DNA of 64,000 nt from Pseudomonas viridiflava. GTDB taxonomy: Bacteria; Pseudomonadota; Gammaproteobacteria; Pseudomonadales; Pseudomonadaceae. Below, piece by piece: positions 41,245 through 50,956 of this stretch; the first letter of the stretch is position 1; every line of letters begins with the position of its first letter. The notes below the pieces were generated by a model. That model had not been told where the DNA came from. It did no database searches and saw only the letters and a list, made by a program, of their open reading frames with translations. The translations under genes were made by a program, and so were the position numbers. The DNA is taken from assembly GCF_003702045.1 (NCBI RefSeq), contig NZ_RBTP01000069.1, positions 159,751 to 223,750 of the forward strand, read 5' to 3'.

Positions 41245-42591
41245 ATGGAAGCAGCCACTGAGAATCAGGGCCGTATTCTGCTTGTGGACGACGAGTCCGC
41301 CATCCTCCGCACCTTCCGGTACTGCCTGGAAGACGAAGGCTACAGTGTCGCCACTGCCAACAGCGCAGCGCAGGCTGACACGCTGATGCAACGCCAGGTC
41401 TTTGACCTGTGTTTTCTGGATTTGCGCCTGGGAGAAGACAACGGTCTCGACGTTCTGGCACAAATGCGAATTCAAGCCCCCTGGATGCGCGTCGTGATCG
41501 TCACGGCCCACTCGGCGGTGGACACGGCGGTCGATGCCATTCAGGCCGGCGCTGCTGATTATCTGGTCAAACCCTGCAGCCCCGACCAACTTCGACTGGC
41601 AACCGCCAAACAGCTGGAAGTCCGGCAGTTGTCGGCCCGGCTGGAAGCCCTGGAAGGTGAGATTCGCAAGCCCAAGGACGGCCTGGACTCCCATAGCCCC
41701 TCAATGATGGCGATCCTGGAAACGGCCCGTCAGGTCGCCGTGACCGACGCCAACATTTTGATTCTGGGCGAGTCGGGTACGGGTAAAGGTGAGCTGGCGC
41801 GAGCAATTCATGGCTGGAGCAAGCGGGCGAAGAAGTCCTGCGTCACCATCAACTGCCCGTCGCTTACCGCAGAATTGATGGAAAGCGAATTGTTTGGTCA
41901 CAGTCGCGGGGCGTTTACAGGCGCCAGCGAAAGCACCTTGGGCCGAGTCAATCAGGCCGACGGCGGCACGCTATTTCTCGACGAGATCGGCGATTTTCCA
42001 TTGACGTTGCAACCCAAGTTGCTGCGATTCATTCAGGACAAGGAATACGAGCGCGTCGGTGACCCGGTCACTCGCCGCGCCGATGTGCGCATTCTGGCGG
42101 CCACCAACCTGAACCTGGAAGACATGGTGCGCAGCGGTCGCTTCCGTGAGGACCTGCTTTACCGGTTGAACGTCATCACACTGCACCTGCCCGCCCTGCG
42201 TGAACGTAGTGAGGACATCCTGACACTGGCAGACCGATTCCTGGCCCGCTTCGTGAAGGAATACGCGCGCCCGGCACGAGGTTTCAGTGAAGAAGCACGC
42301 GCCGCACTGCTCAACTATCGCTGGCCGGGCAACATCCGCGAGCTGCGCAACGTCATCGAGCGGGCCAGCATCATCTGCCCGCAAGAACGAGTGGAAATCA
42401 GCCACTTGGGTATGGCGGAACAACCGGCCAACAACGCGCCTCGCGTGGGTGCGGCACTGAGTCTGGACGAGCTGGAAAAAGCCCACATCGGCGCCGTACT
42501 CGCCACCAGCGAGACACTCGACCAGGCCGCCAAGACACTGGGCATCGACGCCTCGACGCTTTACCGCAAACGTAAACAGTACAACCTATGA
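41245..42591 (+). CDS. algB: NtrC-family response regulator AlgB
   Basis: A 448-residue regulator: receiver domain with phosphorylation site Asp59 (LCFLDLRLGED), a sigma54-type AAA domain with Walker A GESGTGKGE, the GAFTGA loop (HSRGAFTGASES) and Walker B GGTLFLDEIGD, and a C-terminal helix-turn-helix (LDQAAKTLGIDASTLYRKRKQ). AlgB activates algD and alginate synthesis in Pseudomonas and can also act without sigma54. kinB follows 10 bases later; the two form a two-component pair. Confidence 0.96.
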   Translation: MEAATENQGRILLVDDESAILRTFRYCLEDEGYSVATANSAAQADTLMQRQVFDLCFLDLRLGEDNGLDVLAQMRIQAPWMRVVIVTAHSAVDTAVDAIQAGAADYLVKPCSPDQLRLATAKQLEVRQLSARLEALEGEIRKPKDGLDSHSPSMMAILETARQVAVTDANILILGESGTGKGELARAIHGWSKRAKKSCVTINCPSLTAELMESELFGHSRGAFTGASESTLGRVNQADGGTLFLDEIGDFPLTLQPKLLRFIQDKEYERVGDPVTRRADVRILAATNLNLEDMVRSGRFREDLLYRLNVITLHLPALRERSEDILTLADRFLARFVKEYARPARGFSEEARAALLNYRWPGNIRELRNVIERASIICPQERVEISHLGMAEQPANNAPRVGAALSLDELEKAHIGAVLATSETLDQAAKTLGIDASTLYRKRKQYNL

Positions 42592-42601
42592 TTAATCTCA
42601 C

Positions 42602-44389
42602 ATGAAACTGGCCATGAAGTTGCGCACTCGCCTGTTCCTGAGCATATCGGCCCTCATCACCGTGGCATTGCTGGGGCTGCTGCTGGGCCTGGTCAGTGTC
42701 ATGCAGATGGCCAGAACTCAGGAATCGCTGATCCAGCACAACTTCGCCATCCTCGATACCGGCCTGAAGCTGCGGCAAAACCTCGGCGACCAACTGGTGC
42801 TGATGACCGGCTCCCAGCACAGCGTGGCGCAGCTGGAAAAAGCCCAGGCAGAGTTTCAAGAGCTGCTTGATCAGAGCGCGGTCAACGACAATCGGCAGAC
42901 CATTCTCGACACCTTTGAAAAAGCGAAGACCGACTACCGACACTTCATTGATGACTGGAAGCGGCTGGGCGACGATCCCCGCGGCATCCGGGGCAACCCG
43001 GAGCTGAGCGCCAGCTTCGACCAGTTGCGCAATGGCCTGCTGGACATTCATCGCCAGGCGCTGGAGAGCATCAGCAACGCCGAGGTCAATTCGCGGGAAC
43101 GTGCGCTGTGGATCGCGGGCCTTCTCGGGCTTGTCGGGCTGGCAGTGCTGTGTATCGGCTTCGTGACCGCACACGGCATCGCCCGACGCTTCGGCGCGCC
43201 CATCGAGGCGCTGGCCAAGGCCGCAGACCGCATAGGTCAGGGTAATTACGAGGTCACGCTGCCTATTTCGTCGGCGGCAGAGATGAACCTGCTGACCCGA
43301 CGTTTCGGCATCATGGCCGAGGCGCTGCGTCAGCACCAGGCCACCAATATCGACGAACTGCTCGCGGGCCAGCAACGCCTGCAAGCGGTGTTGGACAGTA
43401 TTGATGATGGATTGCTGATGATCGACCGACAGGGTCGTCTTGAGCACTTGAACCCTGTAGCCCAGCGCCAGCTGGGGTGGGACGAAAGCCGACTGGGCCA
43501 GGGACTTGGCGAGGCGTTGGGTCATCCTGAGCTGGACGAACAGCTGCACCTGATTCTACGTGGCGGCAGTCTGGAACGCGCCCCTGAAGACCTGGCCATC
43601 GAGATCGACAACGAATCGCGTCTGCTGACCTACAGCATGACGCCGGTCAGCCACACCAAAGGGCATATCCTCGGTGCGGTGATGGTGCTGCATGACGTGA
43701 CCGAGCAACGGGCGTTCGAACGCGTGCGCAGCGAGTTCGTCCTGCGCGCCTCGCACGAATTGCGCACCCCGGTGACGGGCATGCACATGGCGTTCGGTCT
43801 GCTTCAGGAGCGACTGCACTTTGCCCCGGAAACCCGAGAGGCCGACCTGCTCAATACCGTGACCGAAGAAATGCAGCGCCTGATGCAGCTGATCAACGAC
43901 CTGCTCAACTTCTCGCGTTACCAGAACGGCCTGCAGAAACTCAAACTGGCACCGTGCTCCATCGAAACTTTGCTGGAAGAAGCCAAGGCCCGCTTTGACG
44001 ACCAGGCGAACGAGCAGGGCATCGTCCTGATGCTGGACATCCACGAAACCCTGCCACGGCTGCATGCCGACCAGTCGCAACTGGAGCGGGTGCTGGATAA
44101 CCTGTTGGATAACGCCTTGCGACACACGCCCGAAAACGGTCTGATCCGCCTGCAAGCCAGGCGTCACGGTGAACGGGCGGTGATCAGTGTTGAAGACAAC
44201 GGCGAGGGCATCGCGTACGGCCAGCAGGCACGAATCTTCGAGCCCTTCGTGCAGGTCGGCCGCAAAAAGGGCGGAGCCGGGCTTGGCTTGGCGCTCTGCA
44301 AAGAGATCGTCCAACTGCACGGCGGGCGGATGGGCGTCTATTCAAGACCGGGGCAGGGCACCCAGTTCTACATGGCGCTGCCGCTTTAG
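42602..44389 (+). CDS. kinB: Sensor histidine kinase KinB
   Basis: A 595-residue inner-membrane sensor: TM1 near residues 15-35, a helical periplasmic domain (about 36-165), TM2 near 170-190, HAMP, a PAS domain (about 258-365), then HisKA with His385 in ASHELRTPV and an HATPase domain (DNLLDNALRHTP, VEDNGEGI, GGAGLGLALCKEIV). In P. aeruginosa His385 is also the phosphate-accepting residue, which fixes the start at 42602. KinB phosphorylates and dephosphorylates AlgB and controls alginate and virulence. Confidence 0.96.
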   Translation: MKLAMKLRTRLFLSISALITVALLGLLLGLVSVMQMARTQESLIQHNFAILDTGLKLRQNLGDQLVLMTGSQHSVAQLEKAQAEFQELLDQSAVNDNRQTILDTFEKAKTDYRHFIDDWKRLGDDPRGIRGNPELSASFDQLRNGLLDIHRQALESISNAEVNSRERALWIAGLLGLVGLAVLCIGFVTAHGIARRFGAPIEALAKAADRIGQGNYEVTLPISSAAEMNLLTRRFGIMAEALRQHQATNIDELLAGQQRLQAVLDSIDDGLLMIDRQGRLEHLNPVAQRQLGWDESRLGQGLGEALGHPELDEQLHLILRGGSLERAPEDLAIEIDNESRLLTYSMTPVSHTKGHILGAVMVLHDVTEQRAFERVRSEFVLRASHELRTPVTGMHMAFGLLQERLHFAPETREADLLNTVTEEMQRLMQLINDLLNFSRYQNGLQKLKLAPCSIETLLEEAKARFDDQANEQGIVLMLDIHETLPRLHADQSQLERVLDNLLDNALRHTPENGLIRLQARRHGERAVISVEDNGEGIAYGQQARIFEPFVQVGRKKGGAGLGLALCKEIVQLHGGRMGVYSRPGQGTQFYMALPL

Positions 44390-44399
44390 CCGTCAGAGA

Positions 44400-44560
44400 A
44401 GCAAACCTGCTGCTGCCCGAAGGGCGTAGGCGCTCTCGCAGGTTACAACGGCAGCGGATGCCTTAATTGGCGCTGATCCGCGCCTGCAGGGACATCTGTC
44501 GAAACGCAGTGCCTGGAGGATTGTATTCGCGGACACGTCCGCGCCCACGGGCTGGTGGTT
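44400..44560. repeat. R3 repeat (copy 2) plus REP-like palindrome
   Basis: 44410-44458 matches 4926-4976 (CTGCCCGAAGGGCGTAGGCG then CTCGCAGGTTACAACGGCAGC). 44523-44549 is TATTCGCGGACACGTCCGC followed by GCCCACG, a variant of the GCGGAC..GTCCGC REP core. It fills most of the 225-base gap between kinB and the EAL gene. Confidence 0.7.
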
Positions 44561-44614
44561 TCGGGTCTATCGCGAGACGCAGCCATAGAAAACTGCGTTG
44601 ATAAGAAATCCTCT

Positions 44615-46258
44615 TTACGCCACATCGTCTTTGCGCCTCGCAGCGCTGCGGCGTCCGCCGGTCACCAGTTCCACGAATGTGCCAGACGTCAGCGGACGGG
44701 CGAACAACCAGCCCTGGCCGTACATCACGCCTTCACTGTTGAGCAGCGCCGCTTGGGATTCGAACTCGATGCCTTCGGCAATCACCTTCAGGCGCAGGGC
44801 GTGGGCCATTCGGATAATGTGCGGTGCAACGCCACTGCTGGCGGCATCGTGGCCCAGCGCGTCGACAAACGCCTTGTCGATTTTCAGGCAATCCACCGGC
44901 AGGGTCTGTAGGTAGGCCAGGCTGCAATAGCCTGTGCCAAAGTCATCAATCAGTACTTGGTGGCCGCGATCACGCAGCGTTTGCAGGTAGTTGCTCGCAA
45001 CCACCACATCGATCAGGCCGCGTTCTGTCACCTCGAAAGCAATCTGCCGTGCAGCCACCTTGTGCAACGCCAGCAATCTCGCTGTTATTCGCTCTATGCG
45101 GGCGGACATGACGTCGCAGGCCGCCAGGTTGACCGAGATGTACAACTGAGGATTGGCACGCAGCAAAGGTCCCAACTGCTCCAGCGTCTGTTGCAGCACA
45201 AAATCGGTGATCTGCCGAATCTGACCGGTGTTCTCCGCCAAGGGTATGAACAGATCGGGGCTCGTCAGGGTGCCATCAGGGCGATGCCAGCGGACCAATG
45301 CTTCGGCACCGACACACTGGCGCGTACCCAGGTTAAAAATGGGCTGATAGAGGACCTTTAACTCGCCTCGGCGCAGGGCTCCTGTCAGCTCGGCGCCCAG
45401 CGATTTGCGCTGGCGCAGCAACTGAAACACCAGCGCACCCATGCACAACGACAGCAACAGGCTGACCGGAACCAGCAGCCACCAGGCGCCAGTGATTTCC
45501 TGCCGCAGCCCGGTTCGCGGCGTGATCAGCACCAACTGGTATTCCGGGCTTTGCGTCGCCATGCGATAAATCAAGTGTGTCGGCGTGGTCATCAGCGGCT
45601 CGCTGCCACCGGTTGCCCAGCCAGACACAGGCCAGGGCTGCGCAGGGCCCAGCACCGGTATGGCACGGGTCGCATTGTCCAACACCACGAGCAAGCTGCC
45701 ACCGGGAGGGAGGTCGACCACATCGGTCAGATGCCCGCGCGAGGTCGATACCCGAAAATCACCACGGCCTAGCACCAGAGCTGCCAGGTTGTCGTCCGGC
45801 TGGGCTGACGTATTCAGCCAATAGTCGTAAGTAGGCCCACGAATATCCGGCGCCCGGGTTTCGTTTACCAGCTTCTTGCGGGGCCAACTGGAACAAGGAC
45901 GCGCATCGCCCACATACGCGGCTTCGTAGATGAATCGGTTGCCGGAAATCACTTCCCGCAAACGCCCGACCAGCTCGGGACTGCAACGCCGCAGGGGTTG
46001 GTGCTCAAGGTGATCGAGCCCCGACCGCAATTGGCCGAACAACTGTTCCAGGCGGATGAGAAAACGCTCTCCCTGCGCATTCATCCGTTGGCTCTCGATC
46101 TGCCGTGCCTGCTGCAACGCAAGGCCGGCACTGCCCGCCAACAGCACAGCCGCGCTCAACAGGGCCGCCAGCGATGCGAGCAGCCAGGGGCGGGAAAGCG
46201 CGGTTCGAAAACGTGTTGAAGCGATGGGCATGTGCGGATACTCGGACAGAGTACCCAT
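44615..46258 (-). CDS. CSS-motif EAL-domain cyclic-di-GMP phosphodiesterase
   Basis: A 547-residue membrane protein. TM1 near residues 25-48 and TM2 near 258-280 enclose a periplasmic CSS domain with Cys92 (RRCSPEL) and Cys122-Ser-Ser. A C-terminal EAL domain follows: EALVRW, LPSLAEN-like region as LFIPLAENTG, IDDFGTGYCSL and LKIDKAFVD, and a late EGIE motif (AEGIEFESQAALL). EAL domains break c-di-GMP to pGpG and the metal and substrate residues are present, so it should be active. In E. coli PdeC-type proteins the CSS cysteines form a disulfide made by DsbA and DsbB that lowers activity. dsbA lies about 4 kb away. Confidence 0.92.
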   Translation of the reverse strand: MGTLSEYPHMPIASTRFRTALSRPWLLASLAALLSAAVLLAGSAGLALQQARQIESQRMNAQGERFLIRLEQLFGQLRSGLDHLEHQPLRRCSPELVGRLREVISGNRFIYEAAYVGDARPCSSWPRKKLVNETRAPDIRGPTYDYWLNTSAQPDDNLAALVLGRGDFRVSTSRGHLTDVVDLPPGGSLLVVLDNATRAIPVLGPAQPWPVSGWATGGSEPLMTTPTHLIYRMATQSPEYQLVLITPRTGLRQEITGAWWLLVPVSLLLSLCMGALVFQLLRQRKSLGAELTGALRRGELKVLYQPIFNLGTRQCVGAEALVRWHRPDGTLTSPDLFIPLAENTGQIRQITDFVLQQTLEQLGPLLRANPQLYISVNLAACDVMSARIERITARLLALHKVAARQIAFEVTERGLIDVVVASNYLQTLRDRGHQVLIDDFGTGYCSLAYLQTLPVDCLKIDKAFVDALGHDAASSGVAPHIIRMAHALRLKVIAEGIEFESQAALLNSEGVMYGQGWLFARPLTSGTFVELVTGGRRSAARRKDDVA

Positions 46259-46313
46259 CAGTTATAGCAACTGGTGCAAAGTTAGCCCGTCGAAAAACGG
46301 GCCGGCAGTGTGC

Positions 46314-47093
46314 TTAACGAGTGCTGTTGAGCACCTGCAGGATCGCCGCGCTCTGGGCATCTGGCTCGCCATCGAAACGCGCAGGGCGATAATGCATCTG
46401 GAAGGCGGCCAGCACCTGCTTTGTAGCGACATCCAGCTCGCCGGTCTGAGGCGTTGTGTAACCCAGGCGTGCCAACTGCTGCTGGAACCAACTGATCGTT
46501 GGCAAGTTGTTCATCAACACGGCCTGACGCTGTGCCACCAGCCGTTCGTCGGGCCAGATGCCGAGCCCTTCTGCGGCCAGCCGTTTCCACGGAAAAAGCG
46601 GGCCCGGATCCAGCTTGCGCGAAGGCGCGATGTCGCTGTGGCCGATGATGTGCCGGGGATCGATCTTGTTGCGCTTGACGATGTCTTTGAGCAGCACGGT
46701 GATCGATTTGATCTGCGCTTCGGTGTACGGATACCAGAGCCGCCCCGTGGGCGATTCGGTGTAGCCCGGATTGACGATCTCGATCCCGATGGAGCTGGAG
46801 TTCAGCCAGGTCCGGCCATCCCATTCGCTTTCGCCGGCATGCCATGCACGGGCGCTTTCATCGACCAGTTTGTAGATGGTTGCCTGGCTGTCATCACCAA
46901 TCAGGTAATGGCTGCTGACTTCGCCGTGAGTGAGCAGCTGAAGCGAGCGCTCCAGCGAGGTCGAGGTGTAGTGCATGACCACGTACTGGATACGGCCGTC
47001 GAAATTCACCGACGGGTGGCTCGTGTCCAGTCTGGGACCGCTGGAGCACGCCGTCAGGGCAAGCAGGAGAAAGGCAGAGAAATACAGCTTCAT
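46314..47093 (-). CDS. ampDh2: N-acetylmuramoyl-L-alanine amidase AmpDh2
   Basis: A 259-residue lipoprotein (lipobox LTAC, Cys16; MKLYFSAFLLLALTAC). The amidase_2 domain shows zinc ligands in VVMHYTSTSLE and HIIGHSDIAPSRKLDPG. A C-terminal peptidoglycan-binding helical region (about residues 185-245) follows. AmpDh2 cleaves the amide between MurNAc and the peptide on the outer-membrane side, unlike cytosolic AmpD. In P. aeruginosa it also sits between AlgB-KinB and the GGDEF gene. Confidence 0.93.
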   Translation of the reverse strand: MKLYFSAFLLLALTACSSGPRLDTSHPSVNFDGRIQYVVMHYTSTSLERSLQLLTHGEVSSHYLIGDDSQATIYKLVDESARAWHAGESEWDGRTWLNSSSIGIEIVNPGYTESPTGRLWYPYTEAQIKSITVLLKDIVKRNKIDPRHIIGHSDIAPSRKLDPGPLFPWKRLAAEGLGIWPDERLVAQRQAVLMNNLPTISWFQQQLARLGYTTPQTGELDVATKQVLAAFQMHYRPARFDGEPDAQSAAILQVLNSTR

Positions 47094-47188
47094 CGGATCA
47101 GACTACGTTCACGGAGAATGCAACATCATAACAAAAGAACAGCGATAACCGACTTGTAAAGAACGCTGCCCCGGCCTGACTGCTGCCA

Positions 47189-49255
47189 TCACCCTTGCTC
47201 GACCCGATTCCGACCGTTTTCCTTGGCCCGATACAACGCCTGATCGGCGCGCTTGATGGCCACGTCGCTGCGCTCGGCCGTGCGAAATGCCGTCACACCC
47301 ATCGAAACCGTGATCGTGACTCGCTCGCCCTTGAAGTGAAACGGGCAAAGCTCCACCGCCTCACGAAGTTCATCGAGCAGCGTCAGCCCTGCGGGTACGG
47401 GTGTAGCGGGCATGAGCATCACAAACTCTTCGCCCCCGAAGCGGGCCAGGAAATCACCGGGACGCAAACGCTTTTTCAGCACGCTCGCGACAATTTTCAA
47501 TACTTTGTCGCCCGCAAGGTGCCCGTAGCCATCATTGATGCGTTTGAAGTGATCCAGATCCAGTATGCAGACCAACAGGCTGTTCTTGTGTTGCTGCCAT
47601 TGGGCCATTTCAGTTTCAAGCCGCTCGCCCCACGCGGCGCGATTCGGCAGCCCGGTGAGCGGGTCGATCAGGGCTTTTTGGCGCTGCTCTTCCAGATTGG
47701 TCCGAAACCCAAGCGCTTCCTGCTCCATGCTCGCCACACGGGTGGCAAGGCTCTGCAAGTGCACAGCGACTTCCTGTTCGCGCAGGTCTCGCTTGCGCTG
47801 GTAGTCGTCCATCGTGCTCAGCAAACCTTCCAGCCGATTATCGAGCACCTGTTTGAGGCTGGGCAGGTCAGAGGCGTCCTGAACGCTGCTTTGCAAGCCG
47901 CCGACTTGCTCACGCAGTTGCTCGTTCAGATCGCGAGCCGAGGACTGGCCCTCGGCATGGTCCTCGCTGGCAGCCTGAAGATGGCTGTGAAACGATTCAA
48001 GACGCTCGTTCAACTGCTTGAGGTAGACGCCGAATTCCTGCTGGCCACCGTTATTGATCGCCAGCATCAGCACGGCCAGATCATCCAGGATGGGAAGCAG
48101 CTCGTACCAGTTAAGCCCGTGCCTGAGACGCAACTGCATGGCCTCGACCTGCGGCCGGTAATGCTCGGACAGCGTCAGGTCGGAAAGCAGCCCCAGCAGT
48201 GTTTCCTCAATATGCGTGGCCACCGAACTGTAGCTCGGCTCAGGCGCGGCGGGCAGTGCGTAGCCGTCGTCCTCGGCGTCTGCATCCGCTTCGCTTTCAG
48301 TATCGTCCTCCGGCTCATCGACCACGATGACGGGATCAGGGCGCTGCTGGAACGGAACACTTGGCGTTGGCGTAAGCAAGGACTCGATATCGACGTCCAG
48401 CCCCGGCTCAATAACCGTCGGAGCGGGTGGTGCATCAACCGGCGGCGGCTCGGCCATCCGGGCGATGACAGGCTCGGGAATTTCAGGTTCGACCGCTGTG
48501 GGCTCAGGGGCAGGGGCTGCGGCTGCGGCTGCGGCGGGCGCAGTTATTTCAGGGGCGACGGAAGAATCGTCAGGGACGACGTCAGGGGGTGCGGCCGAAC
48601 GCGCAACAGGCGCGGGATCATCGTGCGCTTGCGGCTCTGCTTCAAGCTCATCGCGTTCTTGATGGGGGTCAGATGAAGGGTCAGCGGGCGAGGCGACATC
48701 AGGATGAGGAGGGTGAGCCTCGCCATGTTCATCCCGCGAGCCGAACAAACGCTCAAGCAATCCAGGACGATGGCCTTCTTCGGGCTTTTCGAGTTGAGTC
48801 AGCGCCTTTCCCTGCAAACCGCTGAGTTCGCTGAGCAACAAGGGCAACTCGCGAGCCTGAGAAGCACGCTCTTCAAGATCTTTGGCAAAGCGCTTGAGCG
48901 GCTTGCGCACCTCACGGGGCAGCGGCAGTGCTTGCAGCTGAGAAACCAGCGCGGTGAGGGCGGTACTGATCTGACCAACCCGTACTTCGCGGCGATGCTC
49001 GGAATCCAGCACGGCTTTTTCAAGGCGCGGTATCAGGCCTGCCAACCCGGCGTCCATGTCGTCCTTGCGCACGATCTCGCGCATTTCCTTCATGCATTCG
49101 TCGACGGCACGGTCAGAGCCTTCTGCCGCCAGACTGCTTCGTACCAAACCTCTGCGGAGCAGGTCGAGCCGCGCATCCCAGCGCTTTTCGAGTTTTTCCT
49201 GCTGTTCAATTCCCTTGAGGTATTTCTCTCTCCAACGCTCCGCGTCGTCGCTCAT
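47189..49255 (-). CDS. GGDEF-domain diguanylate cyclase (DgcH-like)
   Basis: A 688-residue cytoplasmic protein. It has an acidic Pro/Glu/Ala-rich low-complexity span (about residues 190-330), a helical region, a coiled coil (about 440-530), and a C-terminal GGDEF domain with GGEEF (ARFGGEEFVML) and an upstream inhibitory I-site RPGD at the right distance. It should make c-di-GMP and be feedback-inhibited. The start at 49255 follows GGTGGAAG and overlaps the upstream endonuclease stop (ATGA), so the two are coupled. P. aeruginosa PA5487 (DgcH) is the positional counterpart. Confidence 0.9.
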   Translation of the reverse strand: MSDDAERWREKYLKGIEQQEKLEKRWDARLDLLRRGLVRSSLAAEGSDRAVDECMKEMREIVRKDDMDAGLAGLIPRLEKAVLDSEHRREVRVGQISTALTALVSQLQALPLPREVRKPLKRFAKDLEERASQARELPLLLSELSGLQGKALTQLEKPEEGHRPGLLERLFGSRDEHGEAHPPHPDVASPADPSSDPHQERDELEAEPQAHDDPAPVARSAAPPDVVPDDSSVAPEITAPAAAAAAAPAPEPTAVEPEIPEPVIARMAEPPPVDAPPAPTVIEPGLDVDIESLLTPTPSVPFQQRPDPVIVVDEPEDDTESEADADAEDDGYALPAAPEPSYSSVATHIEETLLGLLSDLTLSEHYRPQVEAMQLRLRHGLNWYELLPILDDLAVLMLAINNGGQQEFGVYLKQLNERLESFHSHLQAASEDHAEGQSSARDLNEQLREQVGGLQSSVQDASDLPSLKQVLDNRLEGLLSTMDDYQRKRDLREQEVAVHLQSLATRVASMEQEALGFRTNLEEQRQKALIDPLTGLPNRAAWGERLETEMAQWQQHKNSLLVCILDLDHFKRINDGYGHLAGDKVLKIVASVLKKRLRPGDFLARFGGEEFVMLMPATPVPAGLTLLDELREAVELCPFHFKGERVTITVSMGVTAFRTAERSDVAIKRADQALYRAKENGRNRVEQG

Positions 49256-50127
49256 GCAAGGCTTCCACCAGAGGGCACAGGCAGCGAGTCCCCACACAGT
49301 GAAGCAGGCAGGCGAATCTCGACAGCAACCGGCAGGTGATCGGAAATGGGTTGAGCCAGTACCTGAACACGTTCAAGTGTCAGGGTCGGGCTGAGCAAAA
49401 TATGATCAAGACAGCGTTGCGGCCGCCAGCTGGGGAACGTCGCTTCGATCTGTGGAGCCAACAGCCCCAGGTCACGCAACGGCGAATGCTCCAGCAGATC
49501 GTTGGCGTGGGTGTTCATGTCGCCCATCAGCACTTGATGACGATAGCCGCCAATCAGCTCGCGAATGTAGGCCAGCTGTCGCGTTCGGGTTCGGGTCCCT
49601 AATGCAAGGTGCATCATAACCACCACCAGCGCGTCGTCGCCTTCACCGAAGCGCACCAGAATCGCGCCACGTCCGGCGGGGCCGGGCAGCGGATGATCCT
49701 CGATTTTGGCGGGACGCAGACGGCTCAGCACGCCATTGCTGTGCTGAGCGAAGCGGCCGAGATTGCGATTGAGTTGCTGATACCAATACGGAAAAGCACC
49801 CAGCTGGGCAAGATGCTCGACCTGATTGACGAAGCCGGAGCGCATGCTGCCGCCATCGACTTCCTGCAAGGCAACCAGATCGAAATCGTGCAGCAGGTCG
49901 CCGATCTTCTTCAAATTGCCCGCACGCCCGACGTGCGGCAGCAGGTGTTGCCAGCTGCGCGTCAGGTAGTGCCGGTAACGTTCGGTGCTGATACCGACCT
50001 GAATATTGAAACTGAGCAGCCGCAGCCTACCGTCTTCCGGCAGACCGCTTTTGCTCAGATGATGCTCGTTGACCCGCGGATCATGCAGGCCAACGACGCG
50101 CTCTGTGCCCTTACCCCAGCGGCCCAT
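49252..50127 (-). CDS. Endonuclease/exonuclease/phosphatase family protein
   Basis: A 291-residue EEP-fold protein. It shows the early Asn of LLSFNIQVG, Glu in ALQEVDGG, and the C-terminal DHLPVAVEI with the catalytic His, and GDMNTHAND for the Asp/Asn pair, so the metal site looks complete. Substrate is unknown (nucleic acid or phospholipid-phosphate). Its stop overlaps the GGDEF start by 4 bases. It follows dsbA by 9 bases, so dsbA, this gene and the GGDEF gene may form one operon. Confidence 0.9.
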   Translation of the reverse strand: MGRWGKGTERVVGLHDPRVNEHHLSKSGLPEDGRLRLLSFNIQVGISTERYRHYLTRSWQHLLPHVGRAGNLKKIGDLLHDFDLVALQEVDGGSMRSGFVNQVEHLAQLGAFPYWYQQLNRNLGRFAQHSNGVLSRLRPAKIEDHPLPGPAGRGAILVRFGEGDDALVVVMMHLALGTRTRTRQLAYIRELIGGYRHQVLMGDMNTHANDLLEHSPLRDLGLLAPQIEATFPSWRPQRCLDHILLSPTLTLERVQVLAQPISDHLPVAVEIRLPASLCGDSLPVPSGGSLA

Positions 50128-50136
50128 GACCGGCGC

Positions 50137-50781
50137 TTACTTCGCAGCCTGATTGGCCGCACGCTCTTTGGCAATCAGTTGATCAGCCACCTGCAGAGTG
50201 GCTTCAGGACCACCGGAGGTGCCCAGATCGAAGCGATACTTGCCGTTGACGATCATGGTCGGGACGCCTGTCACTTCATATTTCTTGGCCAGTTCCTTGT
50301 ACTGCGCGATCTTGCCCTTTACCGCGAAGGAATCGAACGTCTTGAGGAACTCGTCCTTGTTGACGCCTTGTGTCGCCACGAAGTCGGCCATGTCGTTTTT
50401 GTCCGTCAGGCGCTTGCCACCTTTCTGGATCGCATCAAATACGGCAGCGTGAACCTTGTGCTCGACGCCCATCATGTCGAGCGTAATAAACAGTTGGCCG
50501 TGGGCATCCCAAGGGCCGCCGAACATGGCAGGAATACGGATGAAATTGACGTCGGACGGCAGTTTCTCAACCCAAGGATTGATGGTCGGTTCGAATGCGT
50601 AGCAATGCGGGCAGCCATACCAGAACAGCTCCACGACTTCGATCTTGCCTGGTTGTGCGACAGGCACAGCGCTGCTCAGTTCGACGTATTGCTTGCCAGC
50701 CTGGATCGGCTCGGCGGCTTGAGCGGACATACCGAACAGACTGGCGGCAACCAGTGCGGCGCTGATGATCAGATTACGCAT
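50137..50781 (-). CDS. dsbA: Thiol:disulfide interchange protein DsbA
   Basis: A 214-residue periplasmic protein: signal peptide MRNLIISAALVAASLFGMSAQA, active-site motif Cys57-Pro-His-Cys60 in FWYGCPHCYAFEP, and the cis-Pro loop VTGVPTMIVN. DsbA introduces disulfide bonds into exported proteins and is reoxidised by DsbB. Targets plausible here include the CSS-motif EAL protein. Its likely promoter lies in the 175-base gap to cytochrome c4. Confidence 0.97.
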   Translation of the reverse strand: MRNLIISAALVAASLFGMSAQAAEPIQAGKQYVELSSAVPVAQPGKIEVVELFWYGCPHCYAFEPTINPWVEKLPSDVNFIRIPAMFGGPWDAHGQLFITLDMMGVEHKVHAAVFDAIQKGGKRLTDKNDMADFVATQGVNKDEFLKTFDSFAVKGKIAQYKELAKKYEVTGVPTMIVNGKYRFDLGTSGGPEATLQVADQLIAKERAANQAAK

Positions 50782-50875
50782 GCTTTACTCCTGGACAGAT
50801 TGAATCGCCTTCGAGCGACGGTCATTTCGACCGGTCGCGAAAGCTTGAGTTCGTTAGTGTAACGCTGGCGACCGG

Positions 50876-50904
50876 AAAAAAGGGCCGCAGCAGTGGCCCT
50901 TTTT
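50876..50904. terminator. Terminator after cytochrome c4 gene
   Basis: AAAAAAGGGCC, loop GCAGCAGT, GGCCCTTTTT. Read leftwards it ends the cytochrome c4 transcript with a six-T run. Confidence 0.88.
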
Positions 50905-50956
50905 GCAGAGGCCGTGAAGCAGGTCATGCAAGTCGGGGCCGTAACCCCGGCGCCGC

